Under the pieces are notes generated by a model. The model did no database searches and was not told where the DNA came from. It saw only the letters and a program-made list of their open reading frames with translations. Of a stretch of 25,523 bases of DNA, positions 1 to 6,050 are shown piece after piece; the first letter of the stretch is position 1; every line of letters starts with the position of its first letter. This stretch comes from a virus. The stretch is taken from positions 1 through 25,523 of the IMG/VR virus record IMGVR_UViG_3300044612_003585; one strand, given 5' to 3'. A program made the translations under genes and the position numbers.

Positions 1-901
1 CATCTGTAAAGTAGAAAACATAAATGTTCCACTTTTCTGGAGGATATCTGTTCTCAAATTGCTTGGAAATAAATTTAAGAGCAGAGGAGCAATTTGTTCC
101 TCCTCCGAATCGATATTTATAAAATTTATTTTCATCAACCTCCATGGCCTCACTATCATGCCAAACATAGAGGCGATCAACACGATCATAGAAACGACGA
201 ATCCAAACATCGATCCACCAAGCCATATCACTGACGATTTCACACTTGGCCTGATCCATGGAACCAGATCCGTCACGGGCAAAGACAATCAAAGCATTAC
301 TGCTTGGTATTTTAATTTCGTTAAATTGTCTGTATCTCTTATCTTCATTGATTGGCTGTAGAACTCTGACTGGGTCTTTAATTCCAGCAACATGATTTAG
401 TTTTTCAAGAGTTCCCTCAGCAGCCTGACGCTTCAAGGTCTGCATGAGAGTTCTTCTATTGTGCCTAAGAGATTCTGGTCCTATCAGACTGATATTGTTA
501 TACTTGATTTTAATTTCATCGTAAATTTCATTTGGCTTTTTCTTTAGATTTGGGAGTTGAAGTTCGTCCTGCATAAACCTCAGGACATCTTCCAAATCAA
601 GATTGATTGTGATTCCTTCAGCCTCTCCTTGACCTGCTCCATTGCCTTTTCCCTTGCCATTTTGCGGATCTTTGCCTATGACATCTCCTTCTTTACCATC
701 CCCTCTTCCAACTCCCTCGCCACTATTTCCATAAACAATATGAGGAATGTCAATTTTCGGGATGTTAATGGAAATCTTGCCATTTTTTCCACGATTTTTG
801 ACGATCTGTCCGCTCTTGATGAATTTTTTCAGGGCTTTTCTGATTCGCCCTGAAATTACATCACGGAAATGCTGCCAATCTTCATGAATGCGACGAGGCA
901 T
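1..901 (-). CDS. yeaH: YeaH/YhbH-family (DUF444) VWA-domain protein, 3' end cut by window edge
   Basis: Translating the minus strand from the ATG at 901 gives 300 codons with no stop before the left edge, so the gene is open-ended and partial. The N-terminus is basic (about residues 1-50), followed by a Gly-rich linker (about 60-95) and a von Willebrand A domain. The metal-site motif is DGSGSM at residues 210-215 (D210, S212, S214), with a later GGGTN whose T269 fits the MIDAS threonine. A basic start, Gly-rich linker and C-terminal VWA is the known layout of the YeaH/YhbH family, which in bacteria is encoded next to PrkA/YeaG and often SpoVR. The PrkA homologue lies just upstream here. An in-frame TAA just upstream fixes the start. 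No Shine-Dalgarno sits at normal spacing; AGGAA lies beyond a 17-nt hairpin. Family call is strong; function in a phage is unknown. Confidence 0.9.
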   Translation of the reverse strand, partial: MPRRIHEDWQHFRDVISGRIRKALKKFIKSGQIVKNRGKNGKISINIPKIDIPHIVYGNSGEGVGRGDGKEGDVIGKDPQNGKGKGNGAGQGEAEGITINLDLEDVLRFMQDELQLPNLKKKPNEIYDEIKIKYNNISLIGPESLRHNRRTLMQTLKRQAAEGTLEKLNHVAGIKDPVRVLQPINEDKRYRQFNEIKIPSSNALIVFARDGSGSMDQAKCEIVSDMAWWIDVWIRRFYDRVDRLYVWHDSEAMEVDENKFYKYRFGGGTNCSSALKFISKQFENRYPPEKWNIYVFYFTD

Positions 902-908
902 AGCTTAA

Positions 909-925
909 CCGTCATCTTGTGACGG
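909..925 (-). promoter_or_regulatory. 17-nt stem-loop 7 nt upstream of the yeaH start
   Basis: On the minus strand this reads CCGTCA-CAAGA-TGACGG: a perfect 6-bp stem with a 5-nt loop, followed by 7 nt and then the ATG. There is no ribosome-binding site in those 7 nt, but AGGAA lies directly on the 5' side of the hairpin. Folding the hairpin would bring AGGAA to about 8 nt from the ATG, the arrangement known for T4 gene 25. A near-identical hairpin lies at 17070-17086 with the same 7-nt spacing. Structure is seen; the role is inferred. Confidence 0.6.
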
Positions 926-937
926 ATTCCTTTCTGG

Positions 938-1159
938 TTAAGGAGAAACAAGCTCGATACCGCATGACATGTCATTTGGATCGCTTGCAAAGTCCTTGAT
1001 CTTCATCGAGAAAAGAAGATCAGTATGATCGTCATTCAAGGCAGAAAACAGATCGCCAAGAGTTCCATCTTGTGACCAAATATCCATAGCAATCTCATCA
1101 ATTTCTTTCATGAGTTGCTTGACTTGAGCAGACTGTAACCAATGGTTCTGAATGGTCAT
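938..1159 (-). CDS. 73-aa hypothetical protein between prkA and yeaH
   Basis: Unrecognised acidic protein of 73 residues. It is very likely real: a perfect AAGGAGG ribosome-binding site lies about 6 nt before the ATG, and it fills the space between the PrkA-like gene (47 nt upstream) and the YeaH-like gene (about 35 nt downstream) in the same direction, so the three probably share a transcript. The sequence reads as a mostly helical segment (residues about 8-30) followed by an Asp-rich stretch around residues 43-62. No cysteines suggest a metal site, and no signal peptide or membrane segment is visible. Its position inside a PrkA-YeaH pair suggests an accessory or adaptor to that complex; this is inference from context only. 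Confidence 0.75.
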   Translation of the reverse strand: MTIQNHWLQSAQVKQLMKEIDEIAMDIWSQDGTLGDLFSALNDDHTDLLFSMKIKDFASDPNDMSCGIELVSP

Positions 1160-1206
1160 GAATCCTCCTTACTGATCGTCACCTTTTTATAAAGTTAATT
1201 CAATCA

Positions 1207-3282
1207 TCACTCGTCTTCGGCTAGATCGCCACGGGAGAAAATTCCGCCAACAAATTCTAGAACATCCGTTGCACTTCTCTCGTTGTATCCAAACTCTTTA
1301 ACGAGTCTTGTCTTGACTGCATCAATCTTTTCTTGCAAGTCTTTGTCAACAACACTCGCTCCGCTCATATTGAGTGCGCTTAACTTGATGGTGTCCTTGA
1401 CATCCTCGAAAAGTTTCGCCTCAAGAGCCTTGCGAAGCTTAGGATTGGAATCCCATTGAAAACTCTTGCCCTCATGAGCAAGATGGCCGATGAAGGCGGC
1501 AATCTGACGGCGGAAATCATCACATCCAGTATCTGGAATCTGAATCTTTTCCTCAATCTGACGCATCAGCCTTTCGTCTGGCTTGCGGTCTTGGCCAGTG
1601 ATCTGATCCTTAATCTTGCTCTTGTTGATATATGCCATGAGGTTATCGATGTAGTTTGAGCAAAGACGCTTAATCGCTTCCTTATCGCCGACCAAAGCCT
1701 TCTGAACCTCCGCTTTCAAGATTTCAGTCAACTTCTTGACTGCAAGATCGATACAAGTGATGTAACGGCCAACTTGCTCCTTATTGGTAAGCAAGCTGCA
1801 ATGGTCAAGGCCGTCACGCAATTCATTGAGAACCATGAACATGTTGACATAGTCATGATTGTTGGCAAGGCAGTTGGAAATCTTGTCCTGTAGATATCGA
1901 ACTGAAATCCCACCACTCATGCCCTCTTCGGGATACTTGTCTTTTAGTTCCTTGACAGAATCTTCAGTCCATCCTGCAAGAAGCCTGCCATCATAAAGTT
2001 CTGCCTTCTCGACAAGGCTAATCTTGCCATCTTTATCGTCAGCAAGACGAGTCAATACACTCCACAAAGCGGCAATTTCAAGAGTGTGAGGAGCAATGTG
2101 TTGGCGAACTTTACCGGGACCATAGTCCTTTTCAAGAATCCTTAGCTCTTCGTTCCATCTAAGGGTGTAAGGAACATCAATCTTGGTTGTACGATCACGG
2201 AAAGCTTCCATATATTGGTTGCTCTTGAGCTTCTGAAATTCTGGATCGTTTGTGTGCGAAAAAATTGCCTCGTCAATGCTTACTTGAGCAAACTTCTTTG
2301 GCTTGATGCTTTGTTCTTGGGATGCACCAAGAAGGTCATAAAGGAATGCAGTATCGAGCTTAAGTGCTTCAATAAACTCGATTATTCCTCTGTTGCCAGC
2401 ACAGAATTCTCCATCAAAAGAGAATGATCTTGGATCGCTGTCTGAACCAAAGTTTCCGATATTACGGAAGTTAATATCACCTGTTAGCTCTGTGCTGTCT
2501 TGATTCTTTTCATCTTTGGGCTGGAATGTTGCGATTCCACAACGATTGGCTTCAGAATGGACCTTTCTGACGACCTTAATATGGTTGTCAAGAACTTTTT
2601 GAAGGTCACCCTCGTATCTCTTCAGAAGTTCGTTCATAAAGAAATTGCAAAGAGGATCAAGTTCGTCATTGCATTTAAGAGTGTAAATATCGCTCCTCTC
2701 TTGTGGAGTTGCGATTTCTTCATGAATCCTGTTGATATCTGCAATGATTTGTCCACGAACTTCCTTGGGGAGCAACTTAAGAGGTTGTTCGTGCATTGGG
2801 CATTCGCATTCTGGGTTGTTGTAGATCCCATCAGCGCCTGTAGGAAGATTCACCCATTTGAAGCTATACCAAGCTCCAGCATCAGTCTTGCTGTATTTCT
2901 CAAGACTTCTCTTGATAAGTCTGAGAATAGTTGACTTTGAACTGCCAACAGGTCCATGAAGAAGAAGAATTCTGCGTTCTGTCCCGTATCCGCCTGCCGC
3001 TCCCTTGATAAACTTGACGAGAGAGTCCTTCATCGGGGTCAAGCCAACGATTGGACAATCTGGATCATCAAAAAACTTGTAATTGACATATGTCTTGCGG
3101 TATTCCTCAACAGGATAACTTCCCTTTTCCATGATCATGTCATAGATGGTCTGCCATGAATTACGGATGAGTTTTGGATTTTGATAGCAAAGATCAATAT
3201 ATTCTGAGAAAGAAATTTCAGTATTGATTGCCTTGAACTGTTCACGATTGAAATTTGAAATCACTTTTTGCAGCTTGTTCAT
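1207..3282 (-). CDS. prkA: PrkA/YeaG-family AAA+ serine kinase-like protein
   Basis: 691 aa, close to bacterial PrkA/YeaG (about 630-650 aa). An N-terminal AAA domain carries the P-loop GPVGSSKST at residues 110-118, preceded by a hydrophobic strand (RILLLH). The long helical C-terminal half matches the layout of the PrkA C-terminal domain. PrkA proteins were described as serine kinases and B. subtilis PrkA has also been reported as an ATP-dependent protease; E. coli YeaG acts with YeaH in nutrient stress. The P-loop has Ser where most family members have Gly before the Lys. A GGAGG site lies about 8 nt before the ATG, a TATAAT box 55 nt upstream, and a terminator separates it from the gene before. 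It heads a three-gene run with the 73-aa orphan and yeaH, giving an AAA+/VWA pair like MoxR-VWA systems. A bacterial stress module in a phage is the odd feature. Confidence 0.92.
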   Translation of the reverse strand: MNKLQKVISNFNREQFKAINTEISFSEYIDLCYQNPKLIRNSWQTIYDMIMEKGSYPVEEYRKTYVNYKFFDDPDCPIVGLTPMKDSLVKFIKGAAGGYGTERRILLLHGPVGSSKSTILRLIKRSLEKYSKTDAGAWYSFKWVNLPTGADGIYNNPECECPMHEQPLKLLPKEVRGQIIADINRIHEEIATPQERSDIYTLKCNDELDPLCNFFMNELLKRYEGDLQKVLDNHIKVVRKVHSEANRCGIATFQPKDEKNQDSTELTGDINFRNIGNFGSDSDPRSFSFDGEFCAGNRGIIEFIEALKLDTAFLYDLLGASQEQSIKPKKFAQVSIDEAIFSHTNDPEFQKLKSNQYMEAFRDRTTKIDVPYTLRWNEELRILEKDYGPGKVRQHIAPHTLEIAALWSVLTRLADDKDGKISLVEKAELYDGRLLAGWTEDSVKELKDKYPEEGMSGGISVRYLQDKISNCLANNHDYVNMFMVLNELRDGLDHCSLLTNKEQVGRYITCIDLAVKKLTEILKAEVQKALVGDKEAIKRLCSNYIDNLMAYINKSKIKDQITGQDRKPDERLMRQIEEKIQIPDTGCDDFRRQIAAFIGHLAHEGKSFQWDSNPKLRKALEAKLFEDVKDTIKLSALNMSGASVVDKDLQEKIDAVKTRLVKEFGYNERSATDVLEFVGGIFSRGDLAEDE

Positions 3283-3336
3283 TATATTGCCTCCGGCCTA
3301 CGGATGTTTGCATATGACACAGACTTACCCGATTAC

Positions 3337-3342
3337 ATTATA
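3337..3342 (-). promoter_or_regulatory. Candidate -10 box (TATAAT) for the prkA run
   Basis: A consensus TATAAT on the minus strand lies 55 nt before the prkA ATG and downstream of the terminator at 3359-3386, where a new promoter would be needed. No good TTGACA lies at 16-18 nt; the space is occupied by the T-tract of the terminator. It could be a -10-dependent phage promoter. Confidence 0.45.
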
Positions 3343-3358
3343 AGCCAGAATTTGACAT

Positions 3359-3386
3359 AAAAAAACCCCGGTTGTAAAAACCGAGG
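3359..3386 (-). terminator. Rho-independent terminator after the fmdB-like gene
   Basis: On the minus strand an 8-bp stem (CCTCGGTT / AACCGGGG, one G-U pair) with a 5-nt loop is followed by seven T residues. It lies about 25 nt past the stop of the zinc-ribbon gene and would end the 5770-3411 transcript before prkA. The plus strand also has a T-run after the stem, but with a C-A mismatch, so activity that way would be weaker. Confidence 0.8.
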
Positions 3387-3410
3387 AATTTTTTTTGAAT
3401 TAATTATTTT

Positions 3411-3746
3411 TTACTTAACTTCGCCCCATGAATTGTCACTTTCTAAGTCATTTATCTTATTATATGGATCGGGATTTTTTCCTGCTTCTTCTGCTCTTTG
3501 TCTTTCTGTAATTACTTTTGGTAAATTATGGTTGAATCTATAATCATGTCCGCTGCTTTCGCTATTCCAGCGGTCTGTTCCTTCTGGATTTGCAAATTGG
3601 TACTTGCAAGCAGACATAAGCTTCTTCTTTGATTTGCTTTTGCAATTCGGGCATGTTACATCCTTGTATTTGCCCGAAGGATCGTGAGAAGTAAGCTCCT
3701 CATAACGGTGATTACATTTCTTGCAGGAAAATTCATAAAAAGGCAT
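3411..3746 (-). CDS. FmdB-type zinc-ribbon protein
   Basis: 111 aa. The start MPFYEFSC followed by C8-x2-C11 and C32-x2-C35 matches the FmdB/CxxC-CxxC 'regulatory' zinc ribbon (typical start MPxYEYxCxxC). The ribbon ends near residue 42; the rest is a polar tail with no recognised fold. Small FmdB-like proteins are common in bacteria and phages and are usually assumed to bind nucleic acid or protein, with little direct evidence. An AGAGGA site precedes the ATG at good spacing. It starts 1 nt after the stop of the upstream orphan, so the two are probably translated together, and a strong terminator follows. Confidence 0.8.
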   Translation of the reverse strand: MPFYEFSCKKCNHRYEELTSHDPSGKYKDVTCPNCKSKSKKKLMSACKYQFANPEGTDRWNSESSGHDYRFNHNLPKVITERQRAEEAGKNPDPYNKINDLESDNSWGEVK

Positions 3747-3747
3747 A

Positions 3748-4032
3748 TCAATCCTCTAGTTTCTTAAGTTTTTTATATGTTTCGGAAATCATTTTCATAC
3801 GAGTAACGATTGAATAAAAAGACCAAAGAAAAGTTTTTTCACAAACTCTTACAGCCGTCCTCATCAAACGAAGATTAATATCCCTGCTCTGAAGAGCAAT
3901 TTTTGCCTCTTGAATTGCAAATTCTTCTTTCAAGAAATCGTCATAATTGTCTCCAGACTCTCCGTCTTGCTCAAAAAACTTGTCGATATCTTCACGAAAA
4001 TCTTCATTTTCGTCGTAGTTAAAATTTCTCAT
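3748..4032 (-). CDS. Hypothetical 94-aa acidic/helical protein
   Basis: Not recognised. I chose the ATG at 4032 because AAGGGG lies about 6 nt before it; an earlier in-frame ATG at 4101 lies inside the upstream gene and lacks a site. The first 45 residues are very acidic (many D/E, few hydrophobics), the second half is basic and amphipathic with an aromatic cluster (FLWSFYS near residues 70-76) and a Lys-rich end. This could suit a protein-nucleic-acid or scaffold-like interaction, but that is a guess. Spacing to both neighbours is 1 nt, typical of a translationally coupled phage run. Confidence 0.65.
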   Translation of the reverse strand: MRNFNYDENEDFREDIDKFFEQDGESGDNYDDFLKEEFAIQEAKIALQSRDINLRLMRTAVRVCEKTFLWSFYSIVTRMKMISETYKKLKKLED

Positions 4033-4033
4033 T

Positions 4034-4624
4034 TTATCCCCTTGATAAACTTGGGTATATCTTTGATGCTGATTTCCAAATCCCTGCAATTCTGTTTTCA
4101 TTCACAGTCATTCCCATGCAAGAAAAATCAATTCTTGAAAAAGGTATGCTTGTTTTATTTATCCACTTGGAAGTCACAAACTTACCCCAACCATTTGAAT
4201 AATCACAGCAAACGGTAGAATTTTCAGATTTTGAATCACTTACCAAACCATCGATCTCAGAAATACCCTTAAAATCATGAATTTTTTCAACTGGAAAATT
4301 TGCTTCCTCAAAATCCCTTATGAAAATAATTTCGGGTTTGACAAACAATAAAGACTTTGTCTTTTCAAATTTCGGACTTGTCATTATAAAATTATACAAC
4401 TCTTCATCAACCATTGGCTTGTGATATGCGAATTGTACATTGCATTTTCTTGGCCAATTAAAAATATCCATATTCATTTTTTGCCTAACACATGTAGCCA
4501 AGACCTTGCAATCCGGCAAAGTCTTGGCTATTGACCAATATGTCAAAAAAGACATCCAGTCATGATGTGGCAAATAATCACAATTAATGGCAATCGTCAA
4601 ACCATTGCCAAGTGAAGAAATCAT
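4034..4624 (-). CDS. Hypothetical 196-aa protein (possible GT-A-like fold, unproven)
   Basis: Unrecognised. Hydrophobic strands alternate with polar helices in the first 110 residues (LTIAINCDY; KVLATCVR; SLLFVKPEIIFIRDF), an alpha/beta pattern that could suit a glycosyltransferase-like or nucleotide-binding fold. I see no DxD metal motif. An in-frame TAG two codons upstream limits the start to this ATG or later; no ribosome-binding site is obvious, so expression may depend on coupling. The last part (CMGMTVNENRIAGIWK) is Cys/Met containing. It ends 1 nt before the next start. The glycosyltransferase idea is weak and rests mainly on general look. Confidence 0.6.
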   Translation of the reverse strand: MISSLGNGLTIAINCDYLPHHDWMSFLTYWSIAKTLPDCKVLATCVRQKMNMDIFNWPRKCNVQFAYHKPMVDEELYNFIMTSPKFEKTKSLLFVKPEIIFIRDFEEANFPVEKIHDFKGISEIDGLVSDSKSENSTVCCDYSNGWGKFVTSKWINKTSIPFSRIDFSCMGMTVNENRIAGIWKSASKIYPSLSRG

Positions 4625-4646
4625 AAACTAAGGTAGTATGATTTTT

Positions 4647-5051
4647 TTAAGTATTATTTTGCTGGTATGCTTGTAGCAAAGATCTGGCAACAACTCTGTC
4701 CTTTTCTTTCTCGTCTTCTGACAAGTCAGAGTAAGAAGTATTTGCCAACTTCATCCTGTTTTCCTTCTTCTCAGGCTTGGTCGCATAAATGGGATCATCA
4801 TATGTGGTCGCCACACTGGCCCAGCCTTTATGAATAGCATCAGAAATTTTCTCAATGTCTGTTTCGCCATTTTGCATCAAATTAAGAGCGAACTTGGCGC
4901 TACCCTTATTGGCCTCATATCCAAATGTTCCGGGCTTTGAACGGCCATAATGATAAGCATTGTCCAAAGCCTCATCACTTACTTGAGCATAATGATCCAA
5001 GTCATTTTCATTGAAAATCTTGGATTCCATAAATTCATTAAAACTACGCAT
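4647..5051 (-). CDS. RyR-like-domain small protein with capsid-targeting-like N-terminus
   Basis: 134 aa with an AGGAG site 9 nt before the ATG. The N-terminus, MRSFNEFMESKI, belongs to a set of five proteins in this window with an F-x-x-F-L/M-E start that resembles the T4 capsid-targeting sequence. The C-terminal half (about residues 72-131) has an H-x-x-W, then D-x-x-x-x-x-x-KPEKK, then Y-S-D-L-x-x-x-EKEKDR pattern that resembles the ryanodine-receptor repeat (RyR) domain found in phage and bacterial proteins. In bacteria these domains are suspected ligand- or nucleotide-binding modules. The RyR call is tentative and by eye. If the N-terminus does direct packaging, this protein would be injected with the DNA. 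Confidence 0.65.
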   Translation of the reverse strand: MRSFNEFMESKIFNENDLDHYAQVSDEALDNAYHYGRSKPGTFGYEANKGSAKFALNLMQNGETDIEKISDAIHKGWASVATTYDDPIYATKPEKKENRMKLANTSYSDLSEDEKEKDRVVARSLLQAYQQNNT

Positions 5052-5073
5052 ATTTCAAACTCCTAGAGTTAAA

Positions 5074-5322
5074 TTAAAGACCTGCTTTAATTAGCTTGAA
5101 ATAATAATATGGGCCTTCCCTCAAATGAGCAACAGCAATTTTAAGAACATCAACATCATTTTTGGCAACTTCTGTATCTCTTCCCATTTTTCCCTTGTGT
5201 TCTTTCTCTACCCTCAAACCAACGGAAAGCTGATTGGTTTTCAATCCTTTAATATCAACTCCGCCCCTGTCAGCAAGATTTTGAATATTTTCATTTGTTT
5301 CTAAAAAATGCCTGAATTTCAT
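5074..5322 (-). CDS. DUF5661-like small protein with capsid-targeting-like N-terminus
   Basis: 82 aa. The start MKFRHFLETNEN carries the shared F-x-x-F-L-E motif. The rest (GLRVEKEHKGKMGRDTEV ... VLKIAVAHLREGPYYYFKL) resembles DUF5661, a short domain of unknown function with 'M-x-VE-x-EH-G ... D-x-x-x-x-KIALAHL-x-E-x-P-x-YY-x-x-L'. The ATG lies within the end of the 59-aa gene upstream (32-nt overlap), so translation is probably coupled; the local site is only AGAG. Function unknown. Neighbouring genes with the same N-terminus suggest a common destination, possibly the phage head. Confidence 0.65.
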   Translation of the reverse strand: MKFRHFLETNENIQNLADRGGVDIKGLKTNQLSVGLRVEKEHKGKMGRDTEVAKNDVDVLKIAVAHLREGPYYYFKLIKAGL

Positions 5323-5470
5323 CTCTAGCCTTGAATGAAAAATTTGGTCTTACTGGTTTTGCCGGTTTTGCTGTCCCCTTGGCAATCAACCTCGCAGGAC
5401 TACGGACTGTTCCAAAGTCAAATGTACCTTTTCTCAGCTTATTCTCTAAAAAACTTTGAAATGTAAGCAT
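5291..5470 (-). CDS. 59-aa basic protein with the shared N-terminal motif (short, easily missed)
   Basis: Reading the minus strand from the ATG at 5470 gives 59 residues before the TGA at 5291-5293. It starts MLTFQSFLENKL, the same F-x-x-F-L-E pattern as four other proteins here, and is strongly basic afterwards with a KPAKPVRP stretch around residues 35-42. The ribosome-binding site is weak (GATAGAT), and the start lies 3 nt after the HNH stop, so coupling is likely. It overlaps the next gene by 32 nt. Without the N-terminal match I would not trust it; with the match it is a good candidate for a small DNA-compatible internal protein. Confidence 0.6.
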   Translation of the reverse strand: MLTFQSFLENKLRKGTFDFGTVRSPARLIAKGTAKPAKPVRPNFSFKARDEIQAFFRNK

Positions 5471-5473
5471 GAA

Positions 5474-5764
5474 TTATCTATCATCTACTGACCAATATTC
5501 CTCATCATCAATCCAATAATGCAAACACCATCTTCCTGACATGGTTGAATATTGTCTGTCTATTTTGATTATTCCGGCATGAATCTTCCTGTGACAGTTC
5601 GCACAAACCACAACTGTATTCTGGTCGGAATAGATTCCTCCCTCATTTCCCTCAGTTATCCTATGCAAATCCAACAATTCATAAGTGTCACAAGGACAAA
5701 ATCTACATTTGCCTTTTCCCTTCTTTTTTGCTTTTTTGTCTATATTGTTTTTTCTTCTTGGCAT
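5474..5764 (-). CDS. HNH endonuclease
   Basis: 96 aa. A very basic N-terminus (residues 1-19) leads into a zinc-bound HNH core: C20-x2-C23, H34 in LDLHRI, N49 in DQNTVVVCANC, then C54-x2-C57, H58 and H62 in CANCHRKIH. This is the H-N-H order of the beta-beta-alpha-metal nucleases with two zinc CxxC pairs. Small free-standing HNH proteins in phages are usually homing endonucleases or packaging/nicking factors. There is no intron or intein sign nearby, so homing is only one option. It heads the minus-strand run that continues to 3411 and faces away from the Cys-rich plus-strand gene, with a 43-nt shared upstream region. Confidence 0.85.
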   Translation of the reverse strand: MPRRKNNIDKKAKKKGKGKCRFCPCDTYELLDLHRITEGNEGGIYSDQNTVVVCANCHRKIHAGIIKIDRQYSTMSGRWCLHYWIDDEEYWSVDDR

Positions 5765-5807
5765 GTTTGTTTGTTCTCAACTATATATTTTAGAAGGAGA
5801 AACAAAC

Positions 5808-6050
5808 ATGAACAACTTTTATGAAAACATTCTGGGCATCATAGCTGTTATCATCATTGGATTCTTTGTCGGATGCGGCATGAGTAAGAAATGCTGTTCT
5901 TGCGAATGCTGCAAAGGAACTTGCGATTGTCATGTGCCATGCAAATGCGTGTGCAAATGCTGCGACAACAATTCTTGCACACTTAAAGGCGAATGCTGCA
6001 AAGATTGCAAGTGCTGCAAGGAATGCGGCAAGACCAAGTGTTCTTGCTAA
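5808..6050 (+). CDS. Membrane-anchored cysteine-rich (metallothionein-like) small protein
   Basis: 80 aa. The start at 5808 is set by AGAAGGAG about 10 nt before the ATG; a longer reading into the HNH gene is spurious. Residues 8-22 (ILGIIAVIIIGFFVG) form one membrane segment, followed by a tail with 22 cysteines in about 58 residues, arranged as CC, CxC and CxxC groups between Lys and Asp/Glu (for example KKCCSCECCKGTCDC). The Cys spacing is metallothionein-like. FVGC at residues 20-23 loosely fits a lipobox, but no basic residues precede the hydrophobic stretch. Metal binding or a disulfide-rich structure at a membrane is inferred. Its stop interlocks with the hldE stop on the other strand. 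Confidence 0.8.
   Translation: MNNFYENILGIIAVIIIGFFVGCGMSKKCCSCECCKGTCDCHVPCKCVCKCCDNNSCTLKGECCKDCKCCKECGKTKCSC

Noticed and set aside
59-853. Plus-strand frames at 59-361 and 557-853
   Set aside because: They are antisense to the YeaH-like gene, which has an intact VWA motif and family layout; they lack ribosome-binding sites.
2500-2934. 144-aa plus-strand frame
   Set aside because: It is antisense to prkA at the P-loop region and has no start signal or recognisable domain.
4034-4624. Confident glycosyltransferase call
   Set aside because: The alpha/beta pattern is suggestive but no DxD or other donor motif is visible, so I kept it hypothetical.
5474-5764. HNH gene as a sign of an intron or intein nearby
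   Set aside because: Neighbouring genes are intact and no intron-like boundaries are visible; left as a free-standing HNH protein.
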